Shown here in pieces: positions 42,698 through 51,499 of a DNA stretch of 64,000 bases (its first letter is position 1; each line of letters begins with the position of its first letter). Made by a program: the position numbers and the translations under genes. Under the pieces are notes generated by a model, which made no database searches, had not been told where the DNA came from, and worked only from the letters and a program-made list of their open reading frames with translations. The DNA comes from Oscillatoria sp. FACHB-1407 (lineage in GTDB: Bacteria > Cyanobacteriota > Cyanobacteriia > Elainellales > Elainellaceae): NCBI RefSeq assembly GCF_014697545.1, contig NZ_JACJSA010000002.1, forward strand, positions 580,762 to 644,761, read 5' to 3'.

Positions 42698-44140
42698 TCA
42701 TACTCCGATCAGACCCGATCGCGCAGGTAGAGAGAGAGAGAAATAATTGCCTTCGTGGGCGATCGCCCCTGACCCAAACACAACTCGGCTAGAAGTAATC
42801 GCCTCATCCAGGCCAAAGCGAACTTGGGCAGGTTCTGTGCCGGTATTGACGGCAACAATCACGGTTTCGGTATCTAGCGATCGCGCAAACACATAGACAT
42901 CGCCCTGAGCCAACAGCACTCGATAACTCCCTGTGCGGAGAGCCGAATATTGATGCCGCAAGTGAATCAACTGCCGATGACAGTTCAATACCATTTGATT
43001 CCATTGGGCTTCGGCAGGAAAAGCACGACGACTATCAGGGTCGAGTGCCCCCGGTAGCCCTACTTCATCACCGTAATAGATGCTGGGTGCGCCAGGAAAG
43101 GTTAACAACAGTAAGGTTGCCAACTCTACACTGGCGATATCTTCCTGGGCGATTGTTAACAACCGTGCCGTGTCGTGACTGGCAAGCAGGTTAAGCTGTG
43201 TCAGTTGAATCTCCCAGGGATAGAGTTGCAGCAATGCCTCAATTTTTTGCGCGTAGCCCTCGGCAGATAGGGCAGGAAAGGGCTGATAAGACGGATCTCG
43301 GAATTGGCTACGGTCAACGCGATCGCCCGCAGTAAAGGCGATCGTGGGTGCCGCAAACAGGTAATTCATCACGCCATCAAACTGGGTGCCATCGAGCCAA
43401 TGCCGTGCATCCTCCCAGATCTCGCCAACAATGTAAGCCTCTGGATTAATCGCTTTGACCCGACTACGAAACTCTTGCCAAAAGCCAGGAGCGGTGATTT
43501 CATTCGGCACATCTAACCGCCATCCATCAATGCCACACCGCAGCCAAAACTCTGCCACTTCCATCAGATATTCTCGCACGGCAGGATTCTCGTGATTGAA
43601 CTGCGGTAGGGCGCGATTGCCCGCCCACCCAACATAATTGGCTGGAAGACTGCCATCGTATGCAGAGAGAGGCCAACCCTCAATCTTGAACCAGTCAAGC
43701 CAGGGAGAATAGGGACCGTTTTCGAGAATGTCGTGAAAGAAGAAAAACCCGCGACTGGCATGATTAAACACGCCATCCAACACGACTCGAATGTTTCGCT
43801 GATGAGCCGCTTCCAGCAATTTCTCAAAGGCTAAATTGCCCCCTAACAGAGGATCAACCTGGTAATAGTCGTGGGTGTGATAACGATGGTTGCTCGCTGA
43901 CTGAAAGATGGGGGTGAAATAGATGGCGTTGATGCCCAGGTCTTGCAGGTAATCGAGCCGTTCGATCACCCCCCACAGATCTCCTCCTTTGTAGCCTTGC
44001 AACGTGGGTGGGTTTTCCCATGCCTCAAAGGGAATGGTACTCAAAAAGCGGCGCAACGGTTGCACCCCTTTCGAGAAGCGATCGGGAAAGATTTGGTAGA
44101 AGACTGCCTGTTTGACCCAATCGGGTGTTTGAATCGACAT
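42698..44140 (-). CDS. Glycoside hydrolase family 13 enzyme, alpha-amylase/neopullulanase type
   Basis: This is a 480-residue enzyme acting on alpha-glucans such as starch or glycogen. The GH13 triad is present: D210 in GWRLDVPNE, E240 in VGEIWED, and D323 in LLASHDTARLL. Region I is DGVFNHASRGF near residues 122-132, and YGDEVGLPG is near the C-terminal third. No signal peptide is seen, so it is probably cytoplasmic. Its start is only 14 bp downstream of the C1 peptidase stop on the same strand, suggesting an operon. The substrate within GH13 (cyclomaltodextrinase, neopullulanase or maltogenic amylase) is not resolved. Confidence 0.92.
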   Translation of the reverse strand: MSIQTPDWVKQAVFYQIFPDRFSKGVQPLRRFLSTIPFEAWENPPTLQGYKGGDLWGVIERLDYLQDLGINAIYFTPIFQSASNHRYHTHDYYQVDPLLGGNLAFEKLLEAAHQRNIRVVLDGVFNHASRGFFFFHDILENGPYSPWLDWFKIEGWPLSAYDGSLPANYVGWAGNRALPQFNHENPAVREYLMEVAEFWLRCGIDGWRLDVPNEITAPGFWQEFRSRVKAINPEAYIVGEIWEDARHWLDGTQFDGVMNYLFAAPTIAFTAGDRVDRSQFRDPSYQPFPALSAEGYAQKIEALLQLYPWEIQLTQLNLLASHDTARLLTIAQEDIASVELATLLLLTFPGAPSIYYGDEVGLPGALDPDSRRAFPAEAQWNQMVLNCHRQLIHLRHQYSALRTGSYRVLLAQGDVYVFARSLDTETVIVAVNTGTEPAQVRFGLDEAITSSRVVFGSGAIAHEGNYFSLSLPARSGLIGV

Positions 44141-44154
44141 GGTAGAGGTGGATG

Positions 44155-45042
44155 CTAACTGTCAGACAAAAACGGCTCTGTATCAACCCATTCGGCTTTG
44201 AGCAGCGACCACCAATCATCTGCCAGTCCTTTGGCAACATACTCATAGGGTAACCAGCCATAGCCGCGATCGCCCCACGATTCGCCCCACGAGTTGCGAA
44301 TTAGAAACGCCCCTTTGCTGGTGCTACCACCGGGGTTGGGATTGGTAATGGTGATCTTGTCGTCATAGCCCACGGCGACAACCGCATGTCCGCCTTCTAG
44401 TTTCTCGCGGCTTGACGGGAAAGGGATCTTCCCATCGACAGCATCCCAAAGCGAACTATAAACGGAAAATCCAAACATGGAGGGAATATTGCAGGACAGC
44501 AAATCCTTGATGCGGATAACCAACTTATCTTTGGGATAGCCCGGTGGATCGAGCCGAAAATAACTGATTGCCTGATAGTTTTGAGCAAAGGCGTAACAAA
44601 AAGCAGGAGGTTCTTCGTCATACTTTTCCAGGTCATCGGTGTATGCCCAATATTGCTCTGGGGGCACGCCAAACAATGCCATTGCCCCAATCGTGGTTCT
44701 TAAAAAAGCTCCCGTATCCCCCTCAAAATTCAGCAATTTGCGGGTGACTTTGTAGAGAAATAAACGCGAAGCATCAATGTGCTTGCCACAAGCTCGTTTC
44801 TCAAAATATTCCACCAGAGCTACTCCCGCGTTGGCAGTGCAGGAGCCAATACCGCCCTGGTCTTCAATCGGGGGAAACCAGGCTCTGAGATCAACCGATG
44901 AAGGGAGATCTTTTTTTGCCAGTTTTGTCGTGGGGGCTACGCCGACTTTATCAAGCAGGGGTTGAATTGTGTCGTGTTCTGGAGTGTAGTCTCTAAAGTC
45001 GGGATAATCGCGCAGCCAACCCAGGGGTAACTTTTTAACCAT
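44155..45042 (-). CDS. C1 (papain) family cysteine peptidase
   Basis: This is a 295-residue papain-like peptidase. The catalytic Cys is C68 in QGGIGSCTANA with Q62 as the oxyanion residue; the His is H219 in GGHAVVAVGYDD, and the Asn is N250 in IRNSWGESWGDRGYGWL. There is no signal peptide, and the pro-region is short (about 50 residues, LGWLRDYPDFRDYTPE), as in bacterial members of the family. It is probably co-transcribed with the GH13 gene downstream. The physiological target is unknown. Confidence 0.92.
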   Translation of the reverse strand: MVKKLPLGWLRDYPDFRDYTPEHDTIQPLLDKVGVAPTTKLAKKDLPSSVDLRAWFPPIEDQGGIGSCTANAGVALVEYFEKRACGKHIDASRLFLYKVTRKLLNFEGDTGAFLRTTIGAMALFGVPPEQYWAYTDDLEKYDEEPPAFCYAFAQNYQAISYFRLDPPGYPKDKLVIRIKDLLSCNIPSMFGFSVYSSLWDAVDGKIPFPSSREKLEGGHAVVAVGYDDKITITNPNPGGSTSKGAFLIRNSWGESWGDRGYGWLPYEYVAKGLADDWWSLLKAEWVDTEPFLSDS

Positions 45043-45184
45043 GTCTATTTCCTATAACTCAAGTTGATCGTCAGTCACTTGTGAAGAGCCTGACAGTACC
45101 CATGTGTGTACTTTTTAGCGTAGGAATAATAAACATAGTCGTTGAATTCATGATCTTTAACGACCCGCGATTTAGACAAGAAAC

Positions 45185-45778
45185 CTACTGGATCTCTGGT
45201 TGCAAAATTAGTTGCCACTCGCTGACGTTGTTGTCCCACACGGGGGCGATCGTCTCACCGACCACATAGGGACCCCAATAGCGACGAGAACCATCTTGAG
45301 CAAACGCCACCAATATATCTCCGGTTTGCAGCTTTAGCTCAGCAGTCGGGAGGGACAAAATCAATCCTTTTGTGCTGCCCTCATTGGGTGCAAAATCCCA
45401 ATGGACAGGCTCACCGTACCCTGTGCTATTAGGCTCTGATTCAACATCATTTCGCGTTCGTTGATAGAGCAATGCAACCCGAATCGGATGCTCGGTCTGA
45501 TTGCTGACCCGCAAGTTCCCTTGGCGAAATGCCTGTGAGGTGGGAGTCGGTTGGGGAGTTGGTGTCGAGCTTGGCGTGGGAGTGACGGATGGCGTCGGAG
45601 TGGTGGGACGATCTGCTGACGGAGAGGGGGTTGGTTGTGTTGTCGGTTGATCAGAGGAGGGAGATTCGACTTGAACTGTAAAATTAAAACGACTGAGGAG
45701 CAATACAATGAGTCCTAGCCCTAACAACCCTAGGATGATGAGATACAGTCTAAGTCTGGTTTGTTTCATTGGTCTCAT
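45185..45778 (-). CDS. Membrane-anchored protein with Pro/Thr/Ser linker
   Basis: This is a 197-residue protein. A membrane helix spans about residues 10-27. A low-complexity linker of Pro, Thr and Ser (about 37-85) is followed by a C-terminal domain of about 100 residues with no recognised family (LRVSNQTEHPIRVALLYQ, WDFAPNEGSTKGLILSLP, YWGPYVVGETIAPVWD). It could be a surface or periplasmic beta-rich domain. It stands alone between the C1 peptidase gene and ycf20. Confidence 0.78.
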   Translation of the reverse strand: MRPMKQTRLRLYLIILGLLGLGLIVLLLSRFNFTVQVESPSSDQPTTQPTPSPSADRPTTPTPSVTPTPSSTPTPQPTPTSQAFRQGNLRVSNQTEHPIRVALLYQRTRNDVESEPNSTGYGEPVHWDFAPNEGSTKGLILSLPTAELKLQTGDILVAFAQDGSRRYWGPYVVGETIAPVWDNNVSEWQLILQPEIQ

Positions 45779-45916
45779 CTCCCATCGTCACCCTCATCTC
45801 TACTCTAGTCAATTGCTGGCGAGTTATGGCCATCTCACCCGATCGATTCGCAAGTCAATTCTCTTTTTGTAGAGTTGGAAGAGGAGTTTGGGTTTATCTG
45901 AATTGGAACTGACAGT

Positions 45917-46267
45917 ATGCAAAACACACGCTTGAATCGTATTGTGGATGCTGTTTTAGAGCGATCGTTTAGCTGGTTGCGTAACCCCTGGCGACGAGTG
46001 TCTCTGGTGATGATTAGCGTGCTATTTGGCAATTTTTTAGCTACGGCAATTTCTACCGTTTCGGGGCAAAACGCCGATTGGGATATTGTTGCAGCGGTGG
46101 TGTTGGTGGGATTTACTGAGATTAGTAGTTGGTTGGTGTATCGTCCTCAACCACCCAGAACCTCATCAAACAATCCACAGCGCGGCATTTTTTTAGACAT
46201 TCTCAACGGCATTAAGATTGGGTTAATCTATGGCTTCTTTATTGAGGCGTTTAAGTTGGGTAGTTAG
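45917..46267 (+). CDS. ycf20: Ycf20 (DUF565) family protein
   Basis: This is a 116-residue membrane protein of the Ycf20/DUF565 family found in cyanobacteria and plastids. Two to three hydrophobic segments include VSLVMISVLFGNFLATAIST, and the family ending GIKIGLIYGFFIEAFKLGS is nearly invariant. Plastid relatives have been linked to photoprotection (non-photochemical quenching), but the cyanobacterial role is not established. The glycerate kinase gene follows eight bases later. Confidence 0.88.
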   Translation: MQNTRLNRIVDAVLERSFSWLRNPWRRVSLVMISVLFGNFLATAISTVSGQNADWDIVAAVVLVGFTEISSWLVYRPQPPRTSSNNPQRGIFLDILNGIKIGLIYGFFIEAFKLGS

Positions 46268-46275
46268 GGACACCG

Positions 46276-47370
46276 ATGACGGAACGAGGCGATCGCGACA
46301 GTCAACTCAATACCCTGCTTCGGTCTGTTCTAAATGAACCGAGACTGATAGCCACATTACGAGATGCTCTGGTTCAACATCTGCTCGTCGCTCCGCAAGA
46401 GTGTGAAGCGTTTGGGGTGACAGCAAACACCGCAGAGGCAACAGTCATAGAGCGATCGCACCTGTTGCGTCAGATCTACCCTCAAGTTCAACAAGTTTGG
46501 GGCGATCGCCCCCTCCATCAACAGCCTCTGGAAACGTTGTGGCGGCTCTGGTTACCCCTGGCTCTGCAACTCGCGACCATGCAGGACAAACTCGATCGCC
46601 CCTTGATTCAGGGCATCTTGGGTGGACAGGGTACAGGCAAAACAACCCTGGCTGCAATGCTGAAACTTATTTTGAATCAGATGGGAAAACAGGTCTGTTG
46701 TTTATCCCTGGATGATCTCTACAAAACCTATGCCGATCGCCAGCAATTGCAGCAGGCTGATCCTCGATTGCGTTGGCGCGGACCCCCCGGCACTCATGAT
46801 GTAAACTTGGGGTTGCAGGTGTTGCAACGCTTACGACAAGGCTATTTAACGGAACCCATTGAGATCCCACGGTTCGACAAATCAGCCTGGAATGGCATGG
46901 GCGATCGCACGACTCCTGAGCGTGTTTCCTCAATCGATATCTTGCTCTTTGAGGGATGGTTCGTTGGAGTTCGACCCACCGACCCATCTGCCTTTGACAC
47001 GGCACCATCACCCATCGAAACTGAGAGCGATCGCCAGTTTGCCCGTGATTGTAATGCTCGGTTGCACGACTACGTGCCCCTGTGGGATCAACTCGATCAC
47101 CTGATGGTGCTCCATCCGACCGACTATCGACTCAGCCAACAGTGGCGACGTGAGGCTGAACAGCAAATGGTTGCCTCCGGGCGTTCGGGGATGAGCGATG
47201 ACGAGATTAACCAGTTTGTTGAATACTTCTGGCGATCGCTCCACCCGCAGCTATTTATTGAACCATTAGTGCAAGAGGCGATCGTGGATCTGGTCGTGGA
47301 AATTAACCCCGATCACACCGTTGGAAAAATCAGAGGAAGAGAGAAAAAAGAAAATTTTTGCCTCTCGTAA
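46276..47370 (+). CDS. Glycerate kinase, plant/cyanobacterial GLYK type
   Basis: This is a 364-residue P-loop kinase similar to D-glycerate 3-kinase, the last step of the photorespiratory cycle. The P-loop is GGQGTGKTT at residues 116-124. SLDDLYKTYADRQQL and RWRGPPGTHDVNLGLQVL are hallmark segments, and FEGWFVGVRP is close to the centre. The gene starts eight bases after ycf20 and is likely in the same transcript. The final residues (REKKENFCLS) may be a variable tail. Confidence 0.9.
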   Translation: MTERGDRDSQLNTLLRSVLNEPRLIATLRDALVQHLLVAPQECEAFGVTANTAEATVIERSHLLRQIYPQVQQVWGDRPLHQQPLETLWRLWLPLALQLATMQDKLDRPLIQGILGGQGTGKTTLAAMLKLILNQMGKQVCCLSLDDLYKTYADRQQLQQADPRLRWRGPPGTHDVNLGLQVLQRLRQGYLTEPIEIPRFDKSAWNGMGDRTTPERVSSIDILLFEGWFVGVRPTDPSAFDTAPSPIETESDRQFARDCNARLHDYVPLWDQLDHLMVLHPTDYRLSQQWRREAEQQMVASGRSGMSDDEINQFVEYFWRSLHPQLFIEPLVQEAIVDLVVEINPDHTVGKIRGREKKENFCLS

Positions 47371-47416
47371 CAAAGCTCTGCCTTGTTATGCCGTGCCGGA
47401 GGCAGAGCCTCCAAAT

Positions 47417-47490
47417 CCTGGTTCCCAGCCAGAGGCTAGGAACCAGGAAAAGTACAGATATCGCGAGTACAGACGCGATTAATCGCGTCT
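47417..47490. repeat. Hairpin CCTGGTTCC/GGAACCAGG and palindrome AGACGCGATTAATCGCGTCT
   Basis: The hairpin at 47417-47447 and the 20-bp palindrome at 47471-47490 are dispersed repeats; the latter also lies at 27115-27193. Both fall at the 3' end of the KDPG aldolase gene and overlap its last codons. Confidence 0.7.
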
Positions 47491-48116
47491 CTAATCTGCA
47501 TCAACATCTCAGCCTGCCGTGTCACCGATTCCCAATCCCCTAGCGCGATCGCCTGTTTAGGAAACAACTGACCCGATAAGCCAACCGCGATCGCTCCTGC
47601 TTCTATAAACGATTGGGCATTTTCGGGGGTGACTCCTCCCGTGGGAATGAGGGGGATAGAGCCGAGGGGAGCCTGCAAGTTCTTGATATACATAGCTCCT
47701 CCTACGGATTGAATCGGGAAGACCTTGACGCTGGCGGCTCCCGCTTGCCATGCAGTGACGATCTCAGTGGGGGTCAGCGCACCAGGGATCATCGCTATTC
47801 CCCGATCTAACGCCAGATGCAACAGGTCTAAACTGGTGTGAGGCGTAAAGCAAAACTCAGCCCCAGCCGCGATCGCCTGTAATAAATGCTCCCGTTCCAA
47901 CACAGTGCCCACACCAATATGACACATGGGCAAATCGGCTCGAAGTCGTTCCACTAAATCACCGGGGCGATCGCTGTTCCAGGTAATCTCAATCAGCTTC
48001 ATACCACCCGCCGCAACCGCTTTTGCCATCTGATATCCCACTAACCAATCAGAGGCACGAATCACAGCGATCGCTCGATGCTGTTGCGCAAGTTTTAACC
48101 AGTCCTGATTCAACAT
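47436..48116 (-). CDS. eda: KDPG/KHG aldolase (Entner-Doudoroff)
   Basis: This bifunctional aldolase cleaves 2-keto-3-deoxy-6-phosphogluconate. It is a 226-residue TIM-barrel protein with E43 in IEITWNS and the Schiff-base K131 in AASVKVFPI. GVGTVLEREHL and IPTGGVTPENA are typical. The ATG at 48116 is preferred over a TTG at 48122. The last 15 or so residues (INRVCTRDICTFPGS) are encoded by a dispersed repeat and are not part of the usual family C-terminus. Confidence 0.92.
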   Translation of the reverse strand: MLNQDWLKLAQQHRAIAVIRASDWLVGYQMAKAVAAGGMKLIEITWNSDRPGDLVERLRADLPMCHIGVGTVLEREHLLQAIAAGAEFCFTPHTSLDLLHLALDRGIAMIPGALTPTEIVTAWQAGAASVKVFPIQSVGGAMYIKNLQAPLGSIPLIPTGGVTPENAQSFIEAGAIAVGLSGQLFPKQAIALGDWESVTRQAEMLMQIRDAINRVCTRDICTFPGS

Positions 48117-48259
48117 AACCAAAAAATCTGATCTACCTTCTTTCTTCTTTTTTCCTTCTTCTTTCTTCTTTTTTCCCTCTTCTTCTTCCCTCTGCCTGAT
48201 GAATTCCTCAGACGACTTTCATACCCTGTTGGTGTAGTCCATTGGAGGCAGGATCAACG

Positions 48260-48772
48260 ATGGCTCTGATCAAACTCAAAGACATGTATTCCAGCGTCGA
48301 AAGCGGTAACAACAACGATAACTTCTCCTTAGATTCCTTTCACGTCTATGCCGCAGGCGATCGCGTTGGTACTGTCAAAGATGTGCTTGTCGATGAACAG
48401 GAAGGGTTGTTTCGCTATTTGATCATAGACACTGGGTTTTGGGTGTTCGGTAAAACAGTGTTGTTGCCCATTGGCTTGGCTCATTTTGATTATGATGCCA
48501 AACGAGTTAATGTGAATGGGCTAACCAAAGAACAGGTAGAACATCTGCCGGAATTTAGCCACGACCTTGAGATTGACCAGGATTATGAAGAGCGGGTCAG
48601 AGGAGTATATCGTCCTCTAACGGGTGGCAATCGGTCTGCTGAAACGGTTTACAACCGCGATACCTATAGCTACGAACAAGATCCCCACTTGTATCGTCGA
48701 GAAGTTGCGGAGAATGATGATATTTGTAACTTTGAACGAAACTTAGCCCGCCGGGAACGGATGCTTCACTAG
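48260..48772 (+). CDS. PRC-barrel domain protein
   Basis: This is a 170-residue protein. The N-terminal half (about residues 20-90) resembles a PRC-barrel domain (AGDRVGTVKDVLVDEQEGLFRYLIIDTG and IGLAHFDYDAKRVNV, each split here). The second half is acidic, rich in Tyr and Arg (SYEQDPHLYRREVA), and of no known family. It could be a stress-linked cytoplasmic protein. The ATG at 48260 is chosen over an upstream in-frame start at 48242. A strong terminator follows. Confidence 0.82.
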   Translation: MALIKLKDMYSSVESGNNNDNFSLDSFHVYAAGDRVGTVKDVLVDEQEGLFRYLIIDTGFWVFGKTVLLPIGLAHFDYDAKRVNVNGLTKEQVEHLPEFSHDLEIDQDYEERVRGVYRPLTGGNRSAETVYNRDTYSYEQDPHLYRREVAENDDICNFERNLARRERMLH

Positions 48773-48791
48773 AAAAATCCCCAGTCTCAAA

Positions 48792-48828
48792 AAAACTCCG
48801 ACTTCTTTTTTTGAGAAGTCGGAGTTTT
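48792..48828. terminator. Bidirectional terminator between the PRC-barrel gene and ftsH
   Basis: AAAACTCCGACTTCT and its exact complement AGAAGTCGGAGTTTT are separated by seven bases, with A and T runs at both ends. It serves the convergent genes on both sides and belongs to the same hairpin type as 4700-4732. Confidence 0.88.
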
Positions 48829-48852
48829 AGTTAACCCTTGATTAGGAGAAGA

Positions 48853-50691
48853 CTAGGCGATCGATGCCATCTTGACATCGTTGGTTGCTAACAATTCTTG
48901 CAACTCTTCAGAGTCAACGGTTTCGCGCTCAATCAGGATCTCTGCCAGAGTATCGAGCACTTTGCGGTTCTCTAGAAGGACTGTCTTGGCACGACGATAA
49001 GCTTGATCCACCAAGTTGCGGACTTCGTCGTCGATCGCGGCTGCGGTTTCTTCAGAGAAGTCACGCTCTGCGGCGATATCTCGACCGAGGAACATGTTGC
49101 CTTGCTGACGACCCAATGCCACAGGACCGAGGCGATCGCTCATCCCAAACCGAGTTACCATCTGACGTGCTACACGAGCCACCTGTTGCAGGTCATTGGA
49201 AGCACCTGTCGTGACTTCCTCTTCACCGAAGACGATCTCTTCAGCGAGACGACCACCCAACGCAACCGCCATCTGATTTTGCAGATAGGAACGGGAATAT
49301 AACCCAGAGTCCATCCGATCTTCGCTGGGAGTGAACCAGGTCAAACCACCCGCACGACCACGAGGAATAATGCTGATTTTCTGTACAGGGTCATAGTCAG
49401 GCATGAGGGCACCAACCAGAGCGTGACCTGCTTCGTGATAAGCCACCAGAGCTTTGCGCTTTTCGCTCATAACGCGGTCTTTCTTCTCTGGACCTGCCAA
49501 CACGCGATCGATCGCATCGTTGACCTCATCCATTGAGATCTCAGTCAGGTTACGACGAGCCGCTAAAATTGCCGCTTCGTTCAACAGGTTAGCCAGATCG
49601 GCTCCGGTGAAACCGGGAGTACGACGGGCAATCTTTTCCAGATCCACGTCTTTCGCCAGAGTCTTGCCGCGAGCATGGACGTTGAGGATTTCCAGACGAC
49701 CAGCATAGTCGGGGCGATCGACCACTACCTGACGGTCAAAGCGACCGGGACGCAACAGAGCCGCATCCAATACATCAGGACGGTTGGTAGCTGCGATGAT
49801 GATAATCCCCGTATTGCCCTCAAAACCATCCATCTCAGTCAATAGCTGGTTAAGAGTCTGTTCGCGTTCATCGTTACCGCCGCCCAAGCCAGCACCCCGT
49901 TGACGACCGACCGCATCGATTTCATCGATAAACACGATACAGGGGGCGTTAGTTTTAGCTTGCTCAAACAGGTCACGGACACGAGAAGCACCGACACCGA
50001 CAAACATTTCCACAAATTCGGAACCGGAGATTGAAAAGAAGGGAACGCCTGCTTCACCGGCTACAGCACGCGCCAACAGGGTTTTGCCCGTTCCAGGAGG
50101 ACCAACCAGTAGCACACCTTTGGGGATCTTGGCACCCACTGCTGTGAAGCGATCGGCATTCTTCAGGAAGTCTACGACCTCTGCCAGTTCCAATTTCGCC
50201 TGGTCGATACCCGCAACATCGGAGAAGGTGACCTGAGTTTGAGGCTCCATCTGCACTCTGGCTCTCGATTTGCCAAAATTCATTGCCTGACTACCAGGAC
50301 CATTTTGGGCGCGTCGCAAGACGAAGAACAACACCACCAATAACAGGAACGGAATGAGCAAGGTACTTAAGACTCGTGCCCAAACGTTGTCGTCTGTTTG
50401 AGGTGAGACAGAAATGTCAACGTCGTTTTGGTTCAGAATGGTCAGCAATTCGGGGTCATTGGGCAAATTGACATCCACTTTTTCCCCTGCACGAGTTGTA
50501 GCTTGCGCTCTAGTGCGATCGGCACTGATCGTCACCTTCTCAACCCGGTTTTGCTCAACTTCCTGAACGAATTGGCTATATCGCCAAGTTGCTCTGCTGT
50601 CACCCGGTCGATCTAACAATGCTGTCGCCAAGAAAATGACGACTACGACCAGAAGAGCATACAATCCCGCATTTCTCCACCGCTTATTCAC
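48853..50691 (-). CDS. ftsH: ATP-dependent zinc metalloprotease FtsH
   Basis: This is a membrane-bound AAA protease of 612 residues, important for membrane protein quality control and photosystem repair in cyanobacteria. Two membrane helices flank a lumenal or periplasmic domain (about residues 10-26 and 107-127). Walker A is GPPGTGKT at 197-204 and Walker B FIDEID near 254-259. The second region of homology [20 protein letters not shown] and the zinc motif HEAGH at 419-423 follow. The start codon is GTG at 50691, preceded by AGGAGG. An ATG directly at that AGGAGG gives a five-codon frame overlapping the GTG, probably without meaning. The sequence is complete. Confidence 0.96.
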   Translation of the reverse strand: MNKRWRNAGLYALLVVVVIFLATALLDRPGDSRATWRYSQFVQEVEQNRVEKVTISADRTRAQATTRAGEKVDVNLPNDPELLTILNQNDVDISVSPQTDDNVWARVLSTLLIPFLLLVVLFFVLRRAQNGPGSQAMNFGKSRARVQMEPQTQVTFSDVAGIDQAKLELAEVVDFLKNADRFTAVGAKIPKGVLLVGPPGTGKTLLARAVAGEAGVPFFSISGSEFVEMFVGVGASRVRDLFEQAKTNAPCIVFIDEIDAVGRQRGAGLGGGNDEREQTLNQLLTEMDGFEGNTGIIIIAATNRPDVLDAALLRPGRFDRQVVVDRPDYAGRLEILNVHARGKTLAKDVDLEKIARRTPGFTGADLANLLNEAAILAARRNLTEISMDEVNDAIDRVLAGPEKKDRVMSEKRKALVAYHEAGHALVGALMPDYDPVQKISIIPRGRAGGLTWFTPSEDRMDSGLYSRSYLQNQMAVALGGRLAEEIVFGEEEVTTGASNDLQQVARVARQMVTRFGMSDRLGPVALGRQQGNMFLGRDIAAERDFSEETAAAIDDEVRNLVDQAYRRAKTVLLENRKVLDTLAEILIERETVDSEELQELLATNDVKMASIA

Positions 50692-51058
50692 CGAGGCTCA
50701 TCCTCCTAATGTTGATGTGAAGGCTGTCATCATATTGCAAAAGCTCACTAAGTTTGCCTTCTCGTATGGGTTTTAACCTTTGCAAATTTCACTGTAATTT
50801 TTATTGTTAACTAATATTAACGCATTATCAGGATTCGGGGGATCCTTGTAAGGAACGATTTATCGCCATCGCTGACATGACTTCATGACGGCAAATCACA
50901 GCGGACGTATCCCTATTCTGCCACTTGTCTCAAAAAATGAGGTGGATTGGCATCTGCGCTGCGGCAGAACTAACAAAAAAGGCGATCGGTTGCGATCGCC
51001 TGTTGGTTGATATTTAGGAGTGATTGCGTGTTTGTCTTGAGTCGGTTGGAACCGAGCT
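50692..51058. promoter_or_regulatory. Gene-free stretch upstream of ftsH
   Basis: This stretch contains the ftsH promoter region, which is AT-rich around 50780-50830, and a terminator at 50990-51011. I see no gene and no recognisable riboswitch. Confidence 0.4.
50990..51011 (-). terminator. Rho-independent terminator after the SMR-type gene
   Basis: AGGCGATCG and CGATCGCCT form a nine-bp stem around a four-base loop. On the minus strand the stem is followed by TTTTTT, so it ends leftward transcription from 51059. Confidence 0.85.
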
Positions 51059-51379
51059 TTATCCGGCTTCTGCCCGCAAAAAAGCAGTACCTGCCACGAC
51101 CAACATGATTCCAATGATTGTGAAGGCTGTGTAGCCCTCCTTAAACAGGAGAGCACTGAACAGAGCAGCGCAGACGGCTTCTAATCCCAAGACCAAAATG
51201 TAGGTAATTCCAAGGTGGGAATTGTTGGTGAGATAGATTTGCAGGCTAGCACCGACCAGAAAAAGCAGATAGACCATCACGCTGGGGACGAGTTGAGAAA
51301 ACCCAGACGAGAGTTTCATAAAAACGCCACCCACCGTATACGCAAGAGCCGCGATCACGGCAATAAGGAAATACATCAT
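51059..51379 (-). CDS. Small multidrug resistance (SMR/DMT) type transporter
   Basis: This is a 106-residue membrane protein with four hydrophobic segments, the layout of SMR and EmrE-like proteins that act as dimers to export cationic or other small compounds. LEAVCAALFSALLFKEG near residues 68-84 and IIGIMLVVAGTAFL near the end are typical. The conserved membrane Glu of EmrE is not in its usual place near residue 14 (IAALAYTVGGVF), so it may be a DMT half-transporter with other cargo. It is transcribed singly, with its own terminator. Confidence 0.85.
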   Translation of the reverse strand: MMYFLIAVIAALAYTVGGVFMKLSSGFSQLVPSVMVYLLFLVGASLQIYLTNNSHLGITYILVLGLEAVCAALFSALLFKEGYTAFTIIGIMLVVAGTAFLRAEAG

Positions 51380-51499
51380 GCACCAAATTTATAGAGTGTT
51401 GACAGGTGAATAAACAGGTATCCACAGGAATCGGGCGATCGCCCTCATTCTTGAAGGCGATCACTGACCCCAGTATATACTCTGATGAGAGGTTATTGA

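Noticed and set aside
50676..50693. Five-codon leader peptide in front of ftsH
   Set aside because: The ATG directly abuts AGGAGG, which leaves no spacing for translation; the GTG downstream is the better start.
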